NCBI RefSeq assembly: GCF_007678455.1
Contig: NZ_VEEP01000001.1
Span: 62,001-126,000 of the forward strand
Direction of reading: 5' to 3'
Source: Cytobacillus oceanisediminis 2691
Lineage (GTDB): Bacteria > Bacillota > Bacilli > Bacillales > Cytobacillaceae
Length of the DNA stretch: 64,000 nt
Shown: positions 8,846 through 18,661 of the stretch, piece by piece
Layout: every line of letters begins with the position of its first letter
How positions within the stretch are numbered: position 1 is the stretch's first letter
Translations under genes and position numbers: made by a program
Notes under the pieces: generated by a model
Told to the model about the DNA's origin: nothing
The model's input: the letters and a program-made list of their open reading frames with translations, nothing else
The model's database searches: none

Positions 8846-9976
8846 TTAGTTCTCCATCCTTATTAATGGCAAAAGCATGATGAATGAAGTTTTATCTGGC
8901 TCTGATGAGCATGCAAGTATGCCTTTGTGCTTCTCGATTATTTCCCGGCAGACAAATAACCCTAGGCCGGTTCCGAGCGTTTTTGTTGTGACGAATGGCT
9001 CGAAAATCGTCTTCAGCAACTGGTCGGGAATGACCGGTCCATTATTGGAAATCTCGATTTTTATATGTGTATCATTCACGAAGTATCCCTTGATTTCAAT
9101 TTTAGGGTCAGCACGATACTGGCTCAACACATCAATTGCATTAAAGATGATATTGATCAAGACCTGTCTGATTTCATCGGAATATCCATACAATTCCATG
9201 TCATCTGCTACTTCCTTGGCAATCCGTACATTGGTGTCGAGGATGCTGGGATAAAGGAAATTTAAAACCTCATCAATCATTCTGTTTAATGAGAAAAGTT
9301 TTTTTTCCTTTCCAATTAGTTCTTTTTTAGAAAGAAGCAGAAATTGAGAGATCCGGAAATTGAGTTGTTCAAGCTCCCCGGAAATGATATCAAGATACTT
9401 CATATCCTCGTGTTCGGATCTCAACAGCTGGATAAATCCCTGGATAGAAGTCAGCGGATTGCGGAATTCATGGATAAAACTTGACGTCATCTGGCCGAGC
9501 AATGTCAGCCGGTCCTTATGGGTGGAGTCGATGAATTGGTTTTTTTCCTCAATGATTTTGTTTTTCTGTTCATTGTAGTAAGATACTGCGTAATACAGGA
9601 AGGTATCAAAACAGTAATTGATTCGGTTGATGGACTCCTGCATATCTTCCCATTCCATTTTCATTTTGTGCAGGTGCTTGTAAAGTACAGATCGTCCTGA
9701 ATTGACATTGTAGACAAAATCCCCAATATTGATGTCTGCGCGAACTCGTTCTTCTCCTACCATAAAGGCAAGTTTTTGGAGGTGGTCCTCCAGTTCTTCA
9801 TTTGTCTTGGAAAAAACAGAGAGAATGATTTCATACATTTTCTCAGCGTTCTTGGTTATTTTTTCTTTATATGGATCATCTTCCGAGACGATGATTTTTA
9901 CAGCCCAGTCGGCAATGAGTTGTTCCCTTTCACTAGTCAGGAAGCTAAGCAAACGGTTATCCGTGATTGGCAGCAT
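8846..9976 (-). CDS. sporulation-type sensor histidine kinase
   Basis: 376 residues, no membrane segment. The first ~150 residues are all-helical and resemble the RsbR/RsbRD non-haem globin-like sensor (FLTSEREQLIADWA at the start, FDTFLYYAVSYYNEQ at the end); that assignment is an inference. A linker helix leads to HisKA with His169 in SFIHEFRNPLTSIQGF, then a HATPase with N box IFNAID and G2 box GTGLGL. The H-box context again matches the KinA-KinE group. No response regulator is adjacent. The ATG has a GGGGGA ribosome binding site about 9 nt upstream. Two perfect Spo0A boxes upstream suggest control by the very regulator it may feed. Confidence 0.88.
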   Translation of the reverse strand: MLPITDNRLLSFLTSEREQLIADWAVKIIVSEDDPYKEKITKNAEKMYEIILSVFSKTNEELEDHLQKLAFMVGEERVRADINIGDFVYNVNSGRSVLYKHLHKMKMEWEDMQESINRINYCFDTFLYYAVSYYNEQKNKIIEEKNQFIDSTHKDRLTLLGQMTSSFIHEFRNPLTSIQGFIQLLRSEHEDMKYLDIISGELEQLNFRISQFLLLSKKELIGKEKKLFSLNRMIDEVLNFLYPSILDTNVRIAKEVADDMELYGYSDEIRQVLINIIFNAIDVLSQYRADPKIEIKGYFVNDTHIKIEISNNGPVIPDQLLKTIFEPFVTTKTLGTGLGLFVCREIIEKHKGILACSSEPDKTSFIMLLPLIRMEN

Positions 9977-10039
9977 TTTATTAAGTCCCCCAGTTTTTCT
10001 TTTCGATATTAAAGATTCGAGGTGCAGCTCGAAATCCCT

Positions 10040-10047
10040 TTGTCGAA
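10040..10047 (+). promoter_or_regulatory. Spo0A box (TTGTCGAA), proximal
   Basis: Perfect match to the Spo0A binding core TTGTCGAA, 64 bp upstream of the kinase start. On the minus strand it is followed immediately by AGGGATT and, after 14 nt, GAAT, which resembles a sigma-H promoter overlapping the box. The promoter reading is tentative. Confidence 0.65.
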
Positions 10048-10141
10048 AATTGAGAACATCCGCTGAATAGCGTCGAATCGATAAAAACGTGACAAAAGAC
10101 CGATATTTTTAGCAACTTGAGGTGAGATTTGTCTTTTTTGA

Positions 10142-10149
10142 TTCGACAA
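10142..10149 (-). promoter_or_regulatory. Spo0A box (TTGTCGAA on minus strand), distal
   Basis: TTCGACAA on the plus strand, a second perfect 8-mer in opposite orientation and 102 bp from the first. It lies between the kinase and the thiT riboswitch and could affect either direction. Confidence 0.6.
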
Positions 10150-10224
10150 GGATTGGAAAAATAATATTTAACTTGTGATAAGAAAGAAGAAGTAGTATAT
10201 TCATAGTGTAGAAACTAAATAATA

Positions 10225-10316
10225 ACCACAAGGGGAGCTGCCAGAGAGCAGCTGAGAGTGAGCGGCCGAGTTCTTACCCTTTGAACCTGTTAGTTAATGC
10301 TAGCGAAGGAATGTGG
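10225..10316 (+). ncRNA. TPP riboswitch (THI element)
   Basis: The conserved THI elements are present in order: ACCACAAGGGGAGCTG, GCTGAGAGTGAGCGG, ACCCTTTGAACCTG, and the closing GTTAGTTAATGCTAGCGAAGGAATGTGG. It lies upstream of thiT with an intrinsic terminator between, so it should terminate transcription when thiamine pyrophosphate is bound. Confidence 0.97.
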
Positions 10317-10327
10317 ATGCGATAGGA

Positions 10328-10372
10328 AAGCAATCATGGGAATCCTATATCGATCCCCTGATTGCTTTTTTT
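10328..10372 (+). terminator. riboswitch-controlled intrinsic terminator
   Basis: AAGCAATCA / TGATTGCTT stem extended inside by GGG/CCC, followed by seven or more T residues, between the TPP aptamer and thiT. Confidence 0.9.
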
Positions 10373-10435
10373 GTTTCTGAAGCAGAAAAGGCGTGTTGAA
10401 AACGGACCTCATTCTGGAAAGAAGGAGGAACAGTT

Positions 10436-11032
10436 ATGAAGCAAAAACAAACATTATTTTTAGTGGAAGTGGCAGTGTTTTCCGCACTGGCTTATTTGTT
10501 GGATTTATTCTCGGGATTTTTATTTTCTCGAATCTGGCCGCAGGGCGGTTCAGTATCAATCGCGATGGTACCGGTTTTCCTGATGGCATTTCGCTGGGGA
10601 ATCAAGGGAGGAGCCATCACAGGGCTTCTGCTGGGACTACTGCAATTCATCCTGGGATTCTCGCAAATATTCCATCCTGTCCAGGGAATCATCGATTATT
10701 TGGTGGCCTTCACTGTATTAGGGTTTGCCGGTATTTTTGCAAGACAGATCCAAGAGAATATCAGGAATGGATATAAAAAGAGGTGGATAGGATTGATCAT
10801 CGCGGGGACCTTCCTTGGAAGCCTGCTTCGCTTTATCGCCCATTTCTTTTCCGGCTGGGTCTTTTTCGGAGTTTGGGCGCCAGAAGGACAGCCGGCTTGG
10901 CTGTATTCACTCATCTATAACGGAACCTATATGATTCCAAGTATGATTTTAAGCGCAATTATCATTATTCTTGTCATTGGCTATGCTCCATCAAGGATGG
11001 TCAAATCGACACTTGTAAGCAATAAAATGTGA
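10436..11032 (+). CDS. thiT: thiamine ECF transporter substrate-binding (S) component ThiT
   Basis: 198 residues, six hydrophobic segments. It carries the family features of ThiT/YuaJ: an aromatic-rich C-terminal half with GWVFFGVWAPEG and LYSLIYNGTYMIPS (thiamine-binding aromatic residues in the known structure), and an N-terminal ALAYLLDLF segment. It would bind thiamine in the membrane and dock to the shared EcfAA'T module encoded elsewhere. The ribosome binding site GAAGGAGGAACAG is strong. Expression is predicted to be shut off by the TPP riboswitch directly upstream, which confirms the substrate. Confidence 0.97.
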   Translation: MKQKQTLFLVEVAVFSALAYLLDLFSGFLFSRIWPQGGSVSIAMVPVFLMAFRWGIKGGAITGLLLGLLQFILGFSQIFHPVQGIIDYLVAFTVLGFAGIFARQIQENIRNGYKKRWIGLIIAGTFLGSLLRFIAHFFSGWVFFGVWAPEGQPAWLYSLIYNGTYMIPSMILSAIIIILVIGYAPSRMVKSTLVSNKM

Positions 11033-11038
11033 TATATC

Positions 11039-11073
11039 AAGGAGAGCTGACAATTCATTCAGCTCTCCTTTTT
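11039..11073 (+). terminator. intrinsic terminator after thiT
   Basis: AGGAGAGCTGA / TCAGCTCTCCT, 8-nt loop, then TTTTTC. Confidence 0.9.
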
Positions 11074-11227
11074 CACCTTTATAATATACCCGTTAAGGTA
11101 TGTGATGAGCGTGAAACTGAAACTCGGAAAAATTGTCAATTCTATGGAGTTTTCCATATTCTCATATGTTATAAGTGTGTTTTGTGATTTATGTCACAGT
11201 GAAAGTGACCTGAAACTGATTAAATAA

Positions 11228-11242
11228 AGATAATCATTCTCA
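11228..11242 (+). promoter_or_regulatory. Fur box upstream of feoAB
   Basis: AGATAATCATTCTCA matches the 7-1-7 Fur consensus TGATAATnATTATCA at 13 of 15 positions, 43 bp before the feoA start. Iron-dependent repression is expected. Confidence 0.8.
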
Positions 11243-11284
11243 ATTAGATATAAAAAACTAACAAACTGAAAAAAGGTGATGGCT

Positions 11285-11509
11285 ATGCTGGGAAAATTAA
11301 AGACTGGTGAAAAAGGCCGGATCATGAATATTGCTGGAACTGACAAATATGTCAGAAGAAGATTGCTTGATTTCGGGATTTCTGAAGGATCGGAAGTATG
11401 CATAAAATGCATTCTGCCTTTTGGCGGCCCGGTCATGGTTGAATCATGCGGCCAATGCATAGGTATCCGCCGCAAGGAAGCATTACGGATCGAAGTGGAG
11501 CGAGTATGA
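11285..11509 (+). CDS. feoA: ferrous iron transport protein A (FeoA, SH3-like)
   Basis: 74 residues forming a single FeoA SH3-like domain: LKTGEKGRI at the start, VRRRLLDFGISEGSEV in the middle and IGIRRKEALRIEVERV at the end. It is a small cytoplasmic partner of FeoB. In-frame GTG/ATG codons at 11276 and 11279 overlap the AAAAGGTG ribosome binding site, so the ATG at 11285 was chosen. Its stop overlaps the feoB start (GTATGATG), giving translational coupling. Confidence 0.95.
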   Translation: MLGKLKTGEKGRIMNIAGTDKYVRRRLLDFGISEGSEVCIKCILPFGGPVMVESCGQCIGIRRKEALRIEVERV

Positions 11510-13518
11510 TGAACATAGCGCTTATCGGCAATCCGAATACCGGAAAAACTTCGTTATTTAATAACTTAACAGGATCATATGAATATGTTGGCAACTGGAG
11601 CGGAGTAACGGTCGAAAAGAAAGTTGGCCTTTTCAAGAATGGAAAGGATCAGCTGATTGATTTACCAGGAGTCTATACGCTCAATCCATTGTCGAAGGAT
11701 GAGGGTGTGGTTACGAACTTTTTCCTGGAGGATTCGTTCGAGAAACTTTTGAATATCCTCGATGCGTCGCAATTAAGGCGTAATTTGCACCTTACCCTGC
11801 AGCTTCTGGAATATGGCGCCCCGATCACTATTGGTTTGAATATGCTTGACGTTGCAAAAAACAGGGGCATACAAGTCGATATTGAACAGTTGTCAAAATC
11901 ATTAGGGGTCCATGTTGCTCCTGTCGTGGCAAGATCAGGAAAGGGCTGTAACGAACTTGCTGAACTTGCGACAAGAGAACCGTCAGGAACTGGCAAAACA
12001 AATCTTGTGTATTATGGAAAAGCAATAGAGGAGGGAATCCTCCAGCTGGGGCTGAAATTGGATGGGAGGACACGATTTCCTGTTCGCTGGCTGGCCATTC
12101 AATTGTTTGAAGGGAATCCCTATGTTAAAAACTATTTGACTGCCTTTTTGCCATCGGAAGAAATCGAATCACTTGTCGACTCTATCATTGTTACAGAGCA
12201 ACAACAATCAGGGAGCAAACAAGCGCTGGACCAGGTAATACATCGCAAAAGAAGTGAAGCGATCGATAAAATTGTATCTGCTGCTACAACGAGACCGGAA
12301 AATGGAAAAATACCATTGACTGAGAAAGTTGATATGATTGTGACGAATAAATTCCTCGGGATTCCGATCTTCCTTGTCATGATGTATATCATGTTCATGC
12401 TTACCTTTGACTGGCTTGGCTTCCCGCTTTCAGATAAACTGGACACAATCTTATCCGGACCTGTGACAGCTGGTATCGCGGCGGCACTGAACTGGGCAGG
12501 AGCATCCTCATTTATAAAAGACCTTGTGCTTGATGGAATTGTGGCCGGGGTAGGTGGAGTTCTTGTCTTTGTACCACAAATCTTCATTTTGTTCTTTTTC
12601 ATTTCCCTGCTCGAGGATTCAGGGTATATGGCCCGTGTCGCGCTAGTCATGGACAGGTTGATGGAATCTGTAGGCCTCAACGGGAAGGCTTTCATCCCGA
12701 TGATGATCGGTTTCGGCTGCAATGTGCCAGGCATCATGGCGGCAAGGACGATTGAGACACCAAAAGAGAGATTAATGACCATCCTGCTGACGCCGCTGAT
12801 GTCATGTTCAGCCAGGCTTCCTGTATATGCTTTGTTTGTCGGTGCTTTTTTTACAGGGCATAAGGCCGCTGTGGTTCTTAGTTTGTATGTACTAGGGGTG
12901 GCAATCGCCCTTATTCTGGCCAAGGTCTTTTCAAAGACACTGTTGAAAGGGGAAAGCTCCGTTTTCGTCATAGAGCTGCCTCCATACAGAATGCCGCAGG
13001 CAAAAGCGCTTTGGAGAAGCACTTGGGATAAGGGAAAAGGATTCGTAAAAAAAGCCGGTACTTTCATCTTTGCAGGCTCTGTCCTGATCTGGCTGCTCGC
13101 CTATGCCGGTCCAGACGGCATGAATGTCAGCATGGATGAAAGCTATCTGGCGCTTCTGGGGGGAATCTTTGCTCCTCTGCTGGCTCCTATAGGATTCGGA
13201 ACCTGGCAGGCAAGTGCTTCACTTTTCACTGGTTTCCTGGCTAAAGAAGCGATTATTTCAACGATGAACATCATCTACTTTGTCCCGGATGAAGCAAGCC
13301 TCCAGGGGCTGCTGGCGATTCATTATACACCACTTGCTGCATACAGCTTCATGGTGTTCATCCTGCTGTATATTCCTTGCCTCGCGACTACTGCGACCAT
13401 TTATAAGGAAACAGGCTCAAAACGCTGGACCGCTTTTTCAATCGGTTATGCACTTGTCATCGCTTACCTTTTGTCACTGGCCATCTACCAGGGCGGAATG
13501 CTGATGGGATTCAGCTAA
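11506..13518 (+). CDS. feoB: ferrous iron transport protein B (FeoB)
   Basis: 670 residues. The N-terminal G domain has the P-loop GNPNTGKTSLFN (about residue 8), G3 DLPG and G4 NMLD, followed by a helical GDI-like region to about residue 270. The membrane part has two gate domains: FFISLLEDSGYMARVAL and FIPMMIGFGCNVPGIMAARTIE with the conserved Cys, then the second Gate region with FLAKEAIISTMN. It imports Fe2+ across the cytoplasmic membrane. A longer reading frame extends upstream into feoA, but the G domain begins right after the ATGATG at 11506-11511, preceded by GTGGAG; 11506 is used and 11509 is possible. Confidence 0.97.
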   Translation: MMNIALIGNPNTGKTSLFNNLTGSYEYVGNWSGVTVEKKVGLFKNGKDQLIDLPGVYTLNPLSKDEGVVTNFFLEDSFEKLLNILDASQLRRNLHLTLQLLEYGAPITIGLNMLDVAKNRGIQVDIEQLSKSLGVHVAPVVARSGKGCNELAELATREPSGTGKTNLVYYGKAIEEGILQLGLKLDGRTRFPVRWLAIQLFEGNPYVKNYLTAFLPSEEIESLVDSIIVTEQQQSGSKQALDQVIHRKRSEAIDKIVSAATTRPENGKIPLTEKVDMIVTNKFLGIPIFLVMMYIMFMLTFDWLGFPLSDKLDTILSGPVTAGIAAALNWAGASSFIKDLVLDGIVAGVGGVLVFVPQIFILFFFISLLEDSGYMARVALVMDRLMESVGLNGKAFIPMMIGFGCNVPGIMAARTIETPKERLMTILLTPLMSCSARLPVYALFVGAFFTGHKAAVVLSLYVLGVAIALILAKVFSKTLLKGESSVFVIELPPYRMPQAKALWRSTWDKGKGFVKKAGTFIFAGSVLIWLLAYAGPDGMNVSMDESYLALLGGIFAPLLAPIGFGTWQASASLFTGFLAKEAIISTMNIIYFVPDEASLQGLLAIHYTPLAAYSFMVFILLYIPCLATTATIYKETGSKRWTAFSIGYALVIAYLLSLAIYQGGMLMGFS

Positions 13519-13543
13519 AAGAAGCTCGAAGGAGGAAGGGAAC

Positions 13544-13705
13544 ATGATCGCAAATATTTTGATCGGCGGGGCCATATTCGGCTATGCCGGCTGGGCCTTC
13601 TACCGATTCATCAAGAAGTCAAAAGAAGGAAAATGCGCTGCCTGCTCCATCCAGAGCTCGTGCTCCAGCAGCTGCGGCATCAGCCAGAAAAAACAAATCA
13701 AATAA
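13544..13705 (+). CDS. FeoB-associated Cys-rich membrane protein
   Basis: 53 residues: one N-terminal transmembrane helix (ANILIGGAIFGYAGWAFYRF), then a basic linker and a cysteine cluster KCAACSIQSSCSSSCG (four Cys). This is the layout of the small FeoB-associated proteins found as the third gene of feo operons. It may help FeoB assembly or metal handling, but the mechanism is not settled. GGAGG lies 8 nt before the ATG, 25 nt after feoB, before the operon terminator. Confidence 0.9.
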   Translation: MIANILIGGAIFGYAGWAFYRFIKKSKEGKCAACSIQSSCSSSCGISQKKQIK

Positions 13706-13709
13706 GAAA

Positions 13710-13746
13710 AAGGGGTTCGGAATCATCAAATTCTGAACCTTTTTAT
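13710..13746 (+). terminator. terminator of the feo operon
   Basis: AGGGGTTCGGAAT / ATTCTGAACCTTT stem with one G-T pair, 6-nt loop, then TTTTTATTT. Confidence 0.85.
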
Positions 13747-13826
13747 TTAAATCCGGGAAAAATTATGCTTCTTTTCTATCATTTCAGTATGAAATGATAA
13801 AAAGTATTTTGAATTTCGAATAAACA

Positions 13827-13842
13827 AGTGTAAAATTACACT
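13827..13842 (+). promoter_or_regulatory. dyad operator upstream of the XRE regulator
   Basis: AGTGTAA-AA-TTACACT, perfect 7-bp arms with a 2-bp spacer, 25 bp before the regulator start. The position suits autorepression. The binding protein is inferred. Confidence 0.55.
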
Positions 13843-13867
13843 TAAAGAACTAAAAAGGATGAAGCGG

Positions 13868-14332
13868 ATGACGAGAGATGAAATTATAAGCAGGGTATCG
13901 GAGAAATTGAGAGTGCTGCGAGCAGAGGTTGGTTATACCCAGGATAAAATGGCTGACATCATCGGAATCTCCAAAAAGACACTTGTCCAGATTGAAAAAG
14001 GCAGGGTTCAGGCCGGATGGTCAACAGTCGTGACAATCAGTGCCTTGTTCAGGGAAACGGAGACGATTCAGTTTTTGTTCGGCAACGAACCACTTGAGGT
14101 CCTTGAAACGATCGCCCATGAAGGTACGGATTACCGAAAAGAAAAGACATTGGGAGGAAAAGTCTGGTGGCGGGAAGTAGCCAGGGATGGCGGCTTTGTC
14201 ATGCAGCAAAATATTCTGAGTCAGCATTACAGGATTCTCGACGAAGATGATTTCCGGATTTTCAGCAGTTTTGAAGAAACAGAAACCAGGGAGCGTTTGG
14301 AGGAACTTGCCTCCCAAGCGATGAATGAATAA
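13868..14332 (+). CDS. XRE-family helix-turn-helix regulator
   Basis: 154 residues. The N-terminal HTH_XRE (residues about 8-65) is clear: KLRVLRAEVGYTQDKMADI then GISKKTLVQIEKGR. The C-terminal ~85 residues (GGKVWWREVARDGGFVMQQNI, then HYRILDEDDFRIFSSF) form a second domain I cannot name. The upstream ATG at 13859 abuts AAGG, while the ATG at 13868 is spaced about 9 nt and is preferred. A perfect dyad just upstream suggests autoregulation. It lies between the feo operon and a convergent stress gene, with no evident dedicated target. Confidence 0.85.
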   Translation: MTRDEIISRVSEKLRVLRAEVGYTQDKMADIIGISKKTLVQIEKGRVQAGWSTVVTISALFRETETIQFLFGNEPLEVLETIAHEGTDYRKEKTLGGKVWWREVARDGGFVMQQNILSQHYRILDEDDFRIFSSFEETETRERLEELASQAMNE

Positions 14333-14341
14333 TTCAGACAG

Positions 14342-14375
14342 CAAGAGCCGGGCAGCCTTTACCCGGCTCTTGCTT
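14342..14375. terminator. bidirectional terminator
   Basis: GCAAGAGCCGGG / CCCGGCTCTTGC perfect 12-bp stem, 9-nt loop, T-rich on the plus side, between converging genes. Confidence 0.85.
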
Positions 14376-14378
14376 TGT

Positions 14379-14897
14379 TTATTTTGCTATAAGTACATGG
14401 CAATGGGCATTATTTGCAACTTTTTGGCTTACGCCTCCGAGTAGCTTTCGCTTGATTCCTTCGTTCCCGGACTGGCCGATGATAATTAAATCTGCATCGA
14501 CATCCCTGGCGAATTCCAATATACCTTCTGCCGGGTTTCCTTCCAGGATTGAAAAATCAGTGTCAATATTAAGGACTTCAAGTTCAGCCTTTGCGTTATT
14601 GAAGGCTGTTTCAGCGCTATGAGTAATGATTGCGTGCTCTGATTTATCAAAAGCACCTTGTTCTGTTGCCAATGGAGGCACCTGGACCCCATCCGCGGGA
14701 AAGCTGTTAATCGGCAGGGGCTCGATTGGGCGGTCAGTAGATTCCACCAGTTCATTTTTTACCTTTTCTTCATATACATGACCGACAAACAGTTTGACTC
14801 CGTCTATGTTTCTTGTGAACTCCTTCGTCAATTGAAGGGCTTTCCGTGCACCCTCGGAATCATCATAAGCGAGAACCACATTTTTTATTCCAGCCAT
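14379..14897 (-). CDS. universal stress protein (UspA domain)
   Basis: 172 residues, a single Usp fold: NVVLAYDDSEGARKALQL at the N terminus and LIIGQSGNEGIKRKLLGGVS near the C terminus. The latter follows the ATP-binding pattern G-2x-G-9x-G, but the usual next Ser/Thr is Gly. Many such proteins bind ATP or AMP and respond to stress; the role here is not specified by context. A 25-residue hydrophilic insert (STDRPIEPLPINSFP) lies mid-protein. The upstream ATG at 14903 is 3 nt from GGAGG, and the ATG at 14897 has the better 9-nt spacing. Confidence 0.88.
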   Translation of the reverse strand: MAGIKNVVLAYDDSEGARKALQLTKEFTRNIDGVKLFVGHVYEEKVKNELVESTDRPIEPLPINSFPADGVQVPPLATEQGAFDKSEHAIITHSAETAFNNAKAELEVLNIDTDFSILEGNPAEGILEFARDVDADLIIIGQSGNEGIKRKLLGGVSQKVANNAHCHVLIAK

Positions 14898-15055
14898 ATT
14901 CATCTACCTCCAGGGTTAGTACTTCTTATCTATTGTTCATTACCCTTTTTCAAAAAGAACTAACGCTTTAAAATAATCCAGCATACCCTCATAAGTCATC
15001 AAAGACTGGCGAACATTTTTATAAATCTTTCATTAAGAGATAAGGAGTGGCCAAT

Positions 15056-15244
15056 ATGGGAATGAATTCTCAAATGGCAATGCATCCGACAATACGGAAA
15101 TGCCTGCAGCACCTTGATGTCATACAAGCTGATGATAAAACAAAGCAGATCGTTTATATGTATATGGAGACGCTTCTTCGGGATAAGGACATGGCTTCTG
15201 CCAGTCAGCAGCAAATAATAAATGATGACTATAATAATCAATGA
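15056..15244 (+). CDS. small protein, function unknown
   Basis: 62 residues, Met/Gln rich with a short helical centre (CLQHLDVIQADDKTKQIVYMY) and no membrane segment. The ATG at 15056 is 8 nt from AAGGAG; an in-frame GTG overlaps that site. Its own terminator follows directly, which supports a real gene. I do not recognise a family. Confidence 0.65.
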   Translation: MGMNSQMAMHPTIRKCLQHLDVIQADDKTKQIVYMYMETLLRDKDMASASQQQIINDDYNNQ

Positions 15245-15278
15245 TAGGCCAATCGTACATTTGTCGATTGGTCTTTTT
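15245..15278 (+). terminator. intrinsic terminator
   Basis: AGGCCAATCG / CGATTGGTCT stem with a TACATTTGT loop, then TTTTTTA. Confidence 0.8.
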
Positions 15279-15450
15279 TATATTCCTGTACGTGCACAAC
15301 CAATTAAAAAATCCCGCTGGCAAATGATAGAAATATTGCCGTATTATGTCTTTTTTCCTTGTTATTAGCCAATATGTGTTAATCCTTTTGAAAAATGGGT
15401 AAAAGAAAGTGTCATATTTCTAAACTATTTTTAAAAGGTTGGGGTGCTCA

Positions 15451-17789
<2,339 letters not shown>

Positions 17790-17799
17790 CTAAATTTAA

Positions 17800-17829
17800 A
17801 CAGCGCAGGATTACTGCGCTGTTTTTTTT
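17800..17829 (+). terminator. terminator of the PBP gene
   Basis: ACAGCGCAG / CTGCGCTGT perfect stem with a GATTA loop, then eight T residues. Confidence 0.92.
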
Positions 17830-17915
17830 GTGCCGTTTTCGCAGGCTTTGTTGCTATTAAACCACAACCGTGCAAATCCATTGTAGAAGCATCTTCGAAA
17901 AGAATGAGGAGCCCA
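17829..17915. repeat. possible degenerate copy of the 185-bp dispersed element end
   Basis: GCCGTTTTCGCAGGCTTTGTTGCTATT resembles the reverse complement of the right end of copies A and B, sharing TTTGTTGCTATT exactly. The rest is not alignable by eye. The surrounding 17779-18089 stretch holds only this and two terminators. Confidence 0.3.
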
Positions 17916-18031
17916 GACAGAAAGTATTCGGGTCATAGCATGAGATTGTAACTTACTGTGATAAATGAAAAGTTATCCTATCAGCATGTGCCGATTCATC
18001 CCCTGCCAGGCCGCCAACCAGATGCCGGCAT

Positions 18032-18078
18032 AAAAAAGAGGCTGCCTGCGGTCTAGTTTTTGACCATTGGCAGCCCCT
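18032..18078 (-). terminator. terminator of the 22-residue membrane peptide gene
   Basis: Minus strand GGGGCTGCC / GGCAGCCTC with a ~24-nt loop, then TTTTTT. Confidence 0.7.
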
Positions 18079-18089
18079 TTGAAACGTCA

Positions 18090-18158
18090 TTATAGTAATC
18101 TTAATAGGAAACCGATCACGACGATTGCGCCGACGATCATCAGTATTGTTCTTACCAC
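18090..18158 (-). CDS. 22-residue hydrophobic peptide
   Basis: A GTG start preceded by GAGGTG with 7-nt spacing encodes a single transmembrane helix with basic ends: MVRTILMIVGAIVVIGF then LLRLL. A terminator follows 12 nt after the stop. The combination of ribosome binding site, one clean membrane helix and terminator supports a translated micro-protein. Function unknown; it may act on a membrane complex or be a spore/stress peptide. Confidence 0.55.
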   Translation of the reverse strand: MVRTILMIVGAIVVIGFLLRLL

Positions 18159-18197
18159 GAAAATTCACCTCAACTATTCTATGTTCAGTTACTATGA

Positions 18198-18521
18198 TTA
18201 TATTTGAAAAGATTCTGTAGTTTCGATTAGTTGCTTGCGCTTCACCCGAAGTACAGAAGCTTCGTTTGTTAACAGTTTTGTCAGCTGGTTCAATTTAGGT
18301 TCTACATCGTTACCTTCCATAATAATTTTTAAAGTTGTATTTGGTTCGACAGTCAGCAGGAAGGATACTAGTTTGGACAATGAGGTTGCCTCTACTGCCT
18401 TCTGACGGCTGTATAAGTAAGTGGCACCATCCAATCTATTAGCAGCCTGATAGATTTCAAGCATTTTCTTCATTGTAAATCTCTTTTGAACCATTACATT
18501 CGATGACATAATCTCTTTCAT
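18198..18521 (-). CDS. HPr-like small protein, function unknown
   Basis: 107 residues. Spacing and hydrophobic pattern from about residue 30 to 85 (ANRLDGATYLYS, then VEATSLSKLVSFLLTVEPN, then TTLKIIMEGNDVEPKLNQL) recall the HPr/Crh fold of the phosphotransferase system. The His15 region is absent, so it could not carry PTS phosphate at that position. The fold call is an inference. An AAAGGAG site lies 10 nt before the ATG. It stands next to the 22-residue peptide gene, on the same strand. Confidence 0.55.
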   Translation of the reverse strand: MKEIMSSNVMVQKRFTMKKMLEIYQAANRLDGATYLYSRQKAVEATSLSKLVSFLLTVEPNTTLKIIMEGNDVEPKLNQLTKLLTNEASVLRVKRKQLIETTESFQI

Positions 18522-18661
18522 TTATAATTAACTCCTTTAAAAAACTTTTTTTAGTAGGTTAGTTGATTATTACCCCGTAATCGCGATTTGAAAACCTTCA
18601 CGGTGTGAAATGGGCGATGTTGGCAGAAATGGTGACTGCGAATTCCTGGGATCGGAAAAGA

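Noticed and set aside
12132-13067. 311-residue minus-strand ORF inside feoB
   Set aside because: Antisense shadow; feoB has full domain support in the sense frame.
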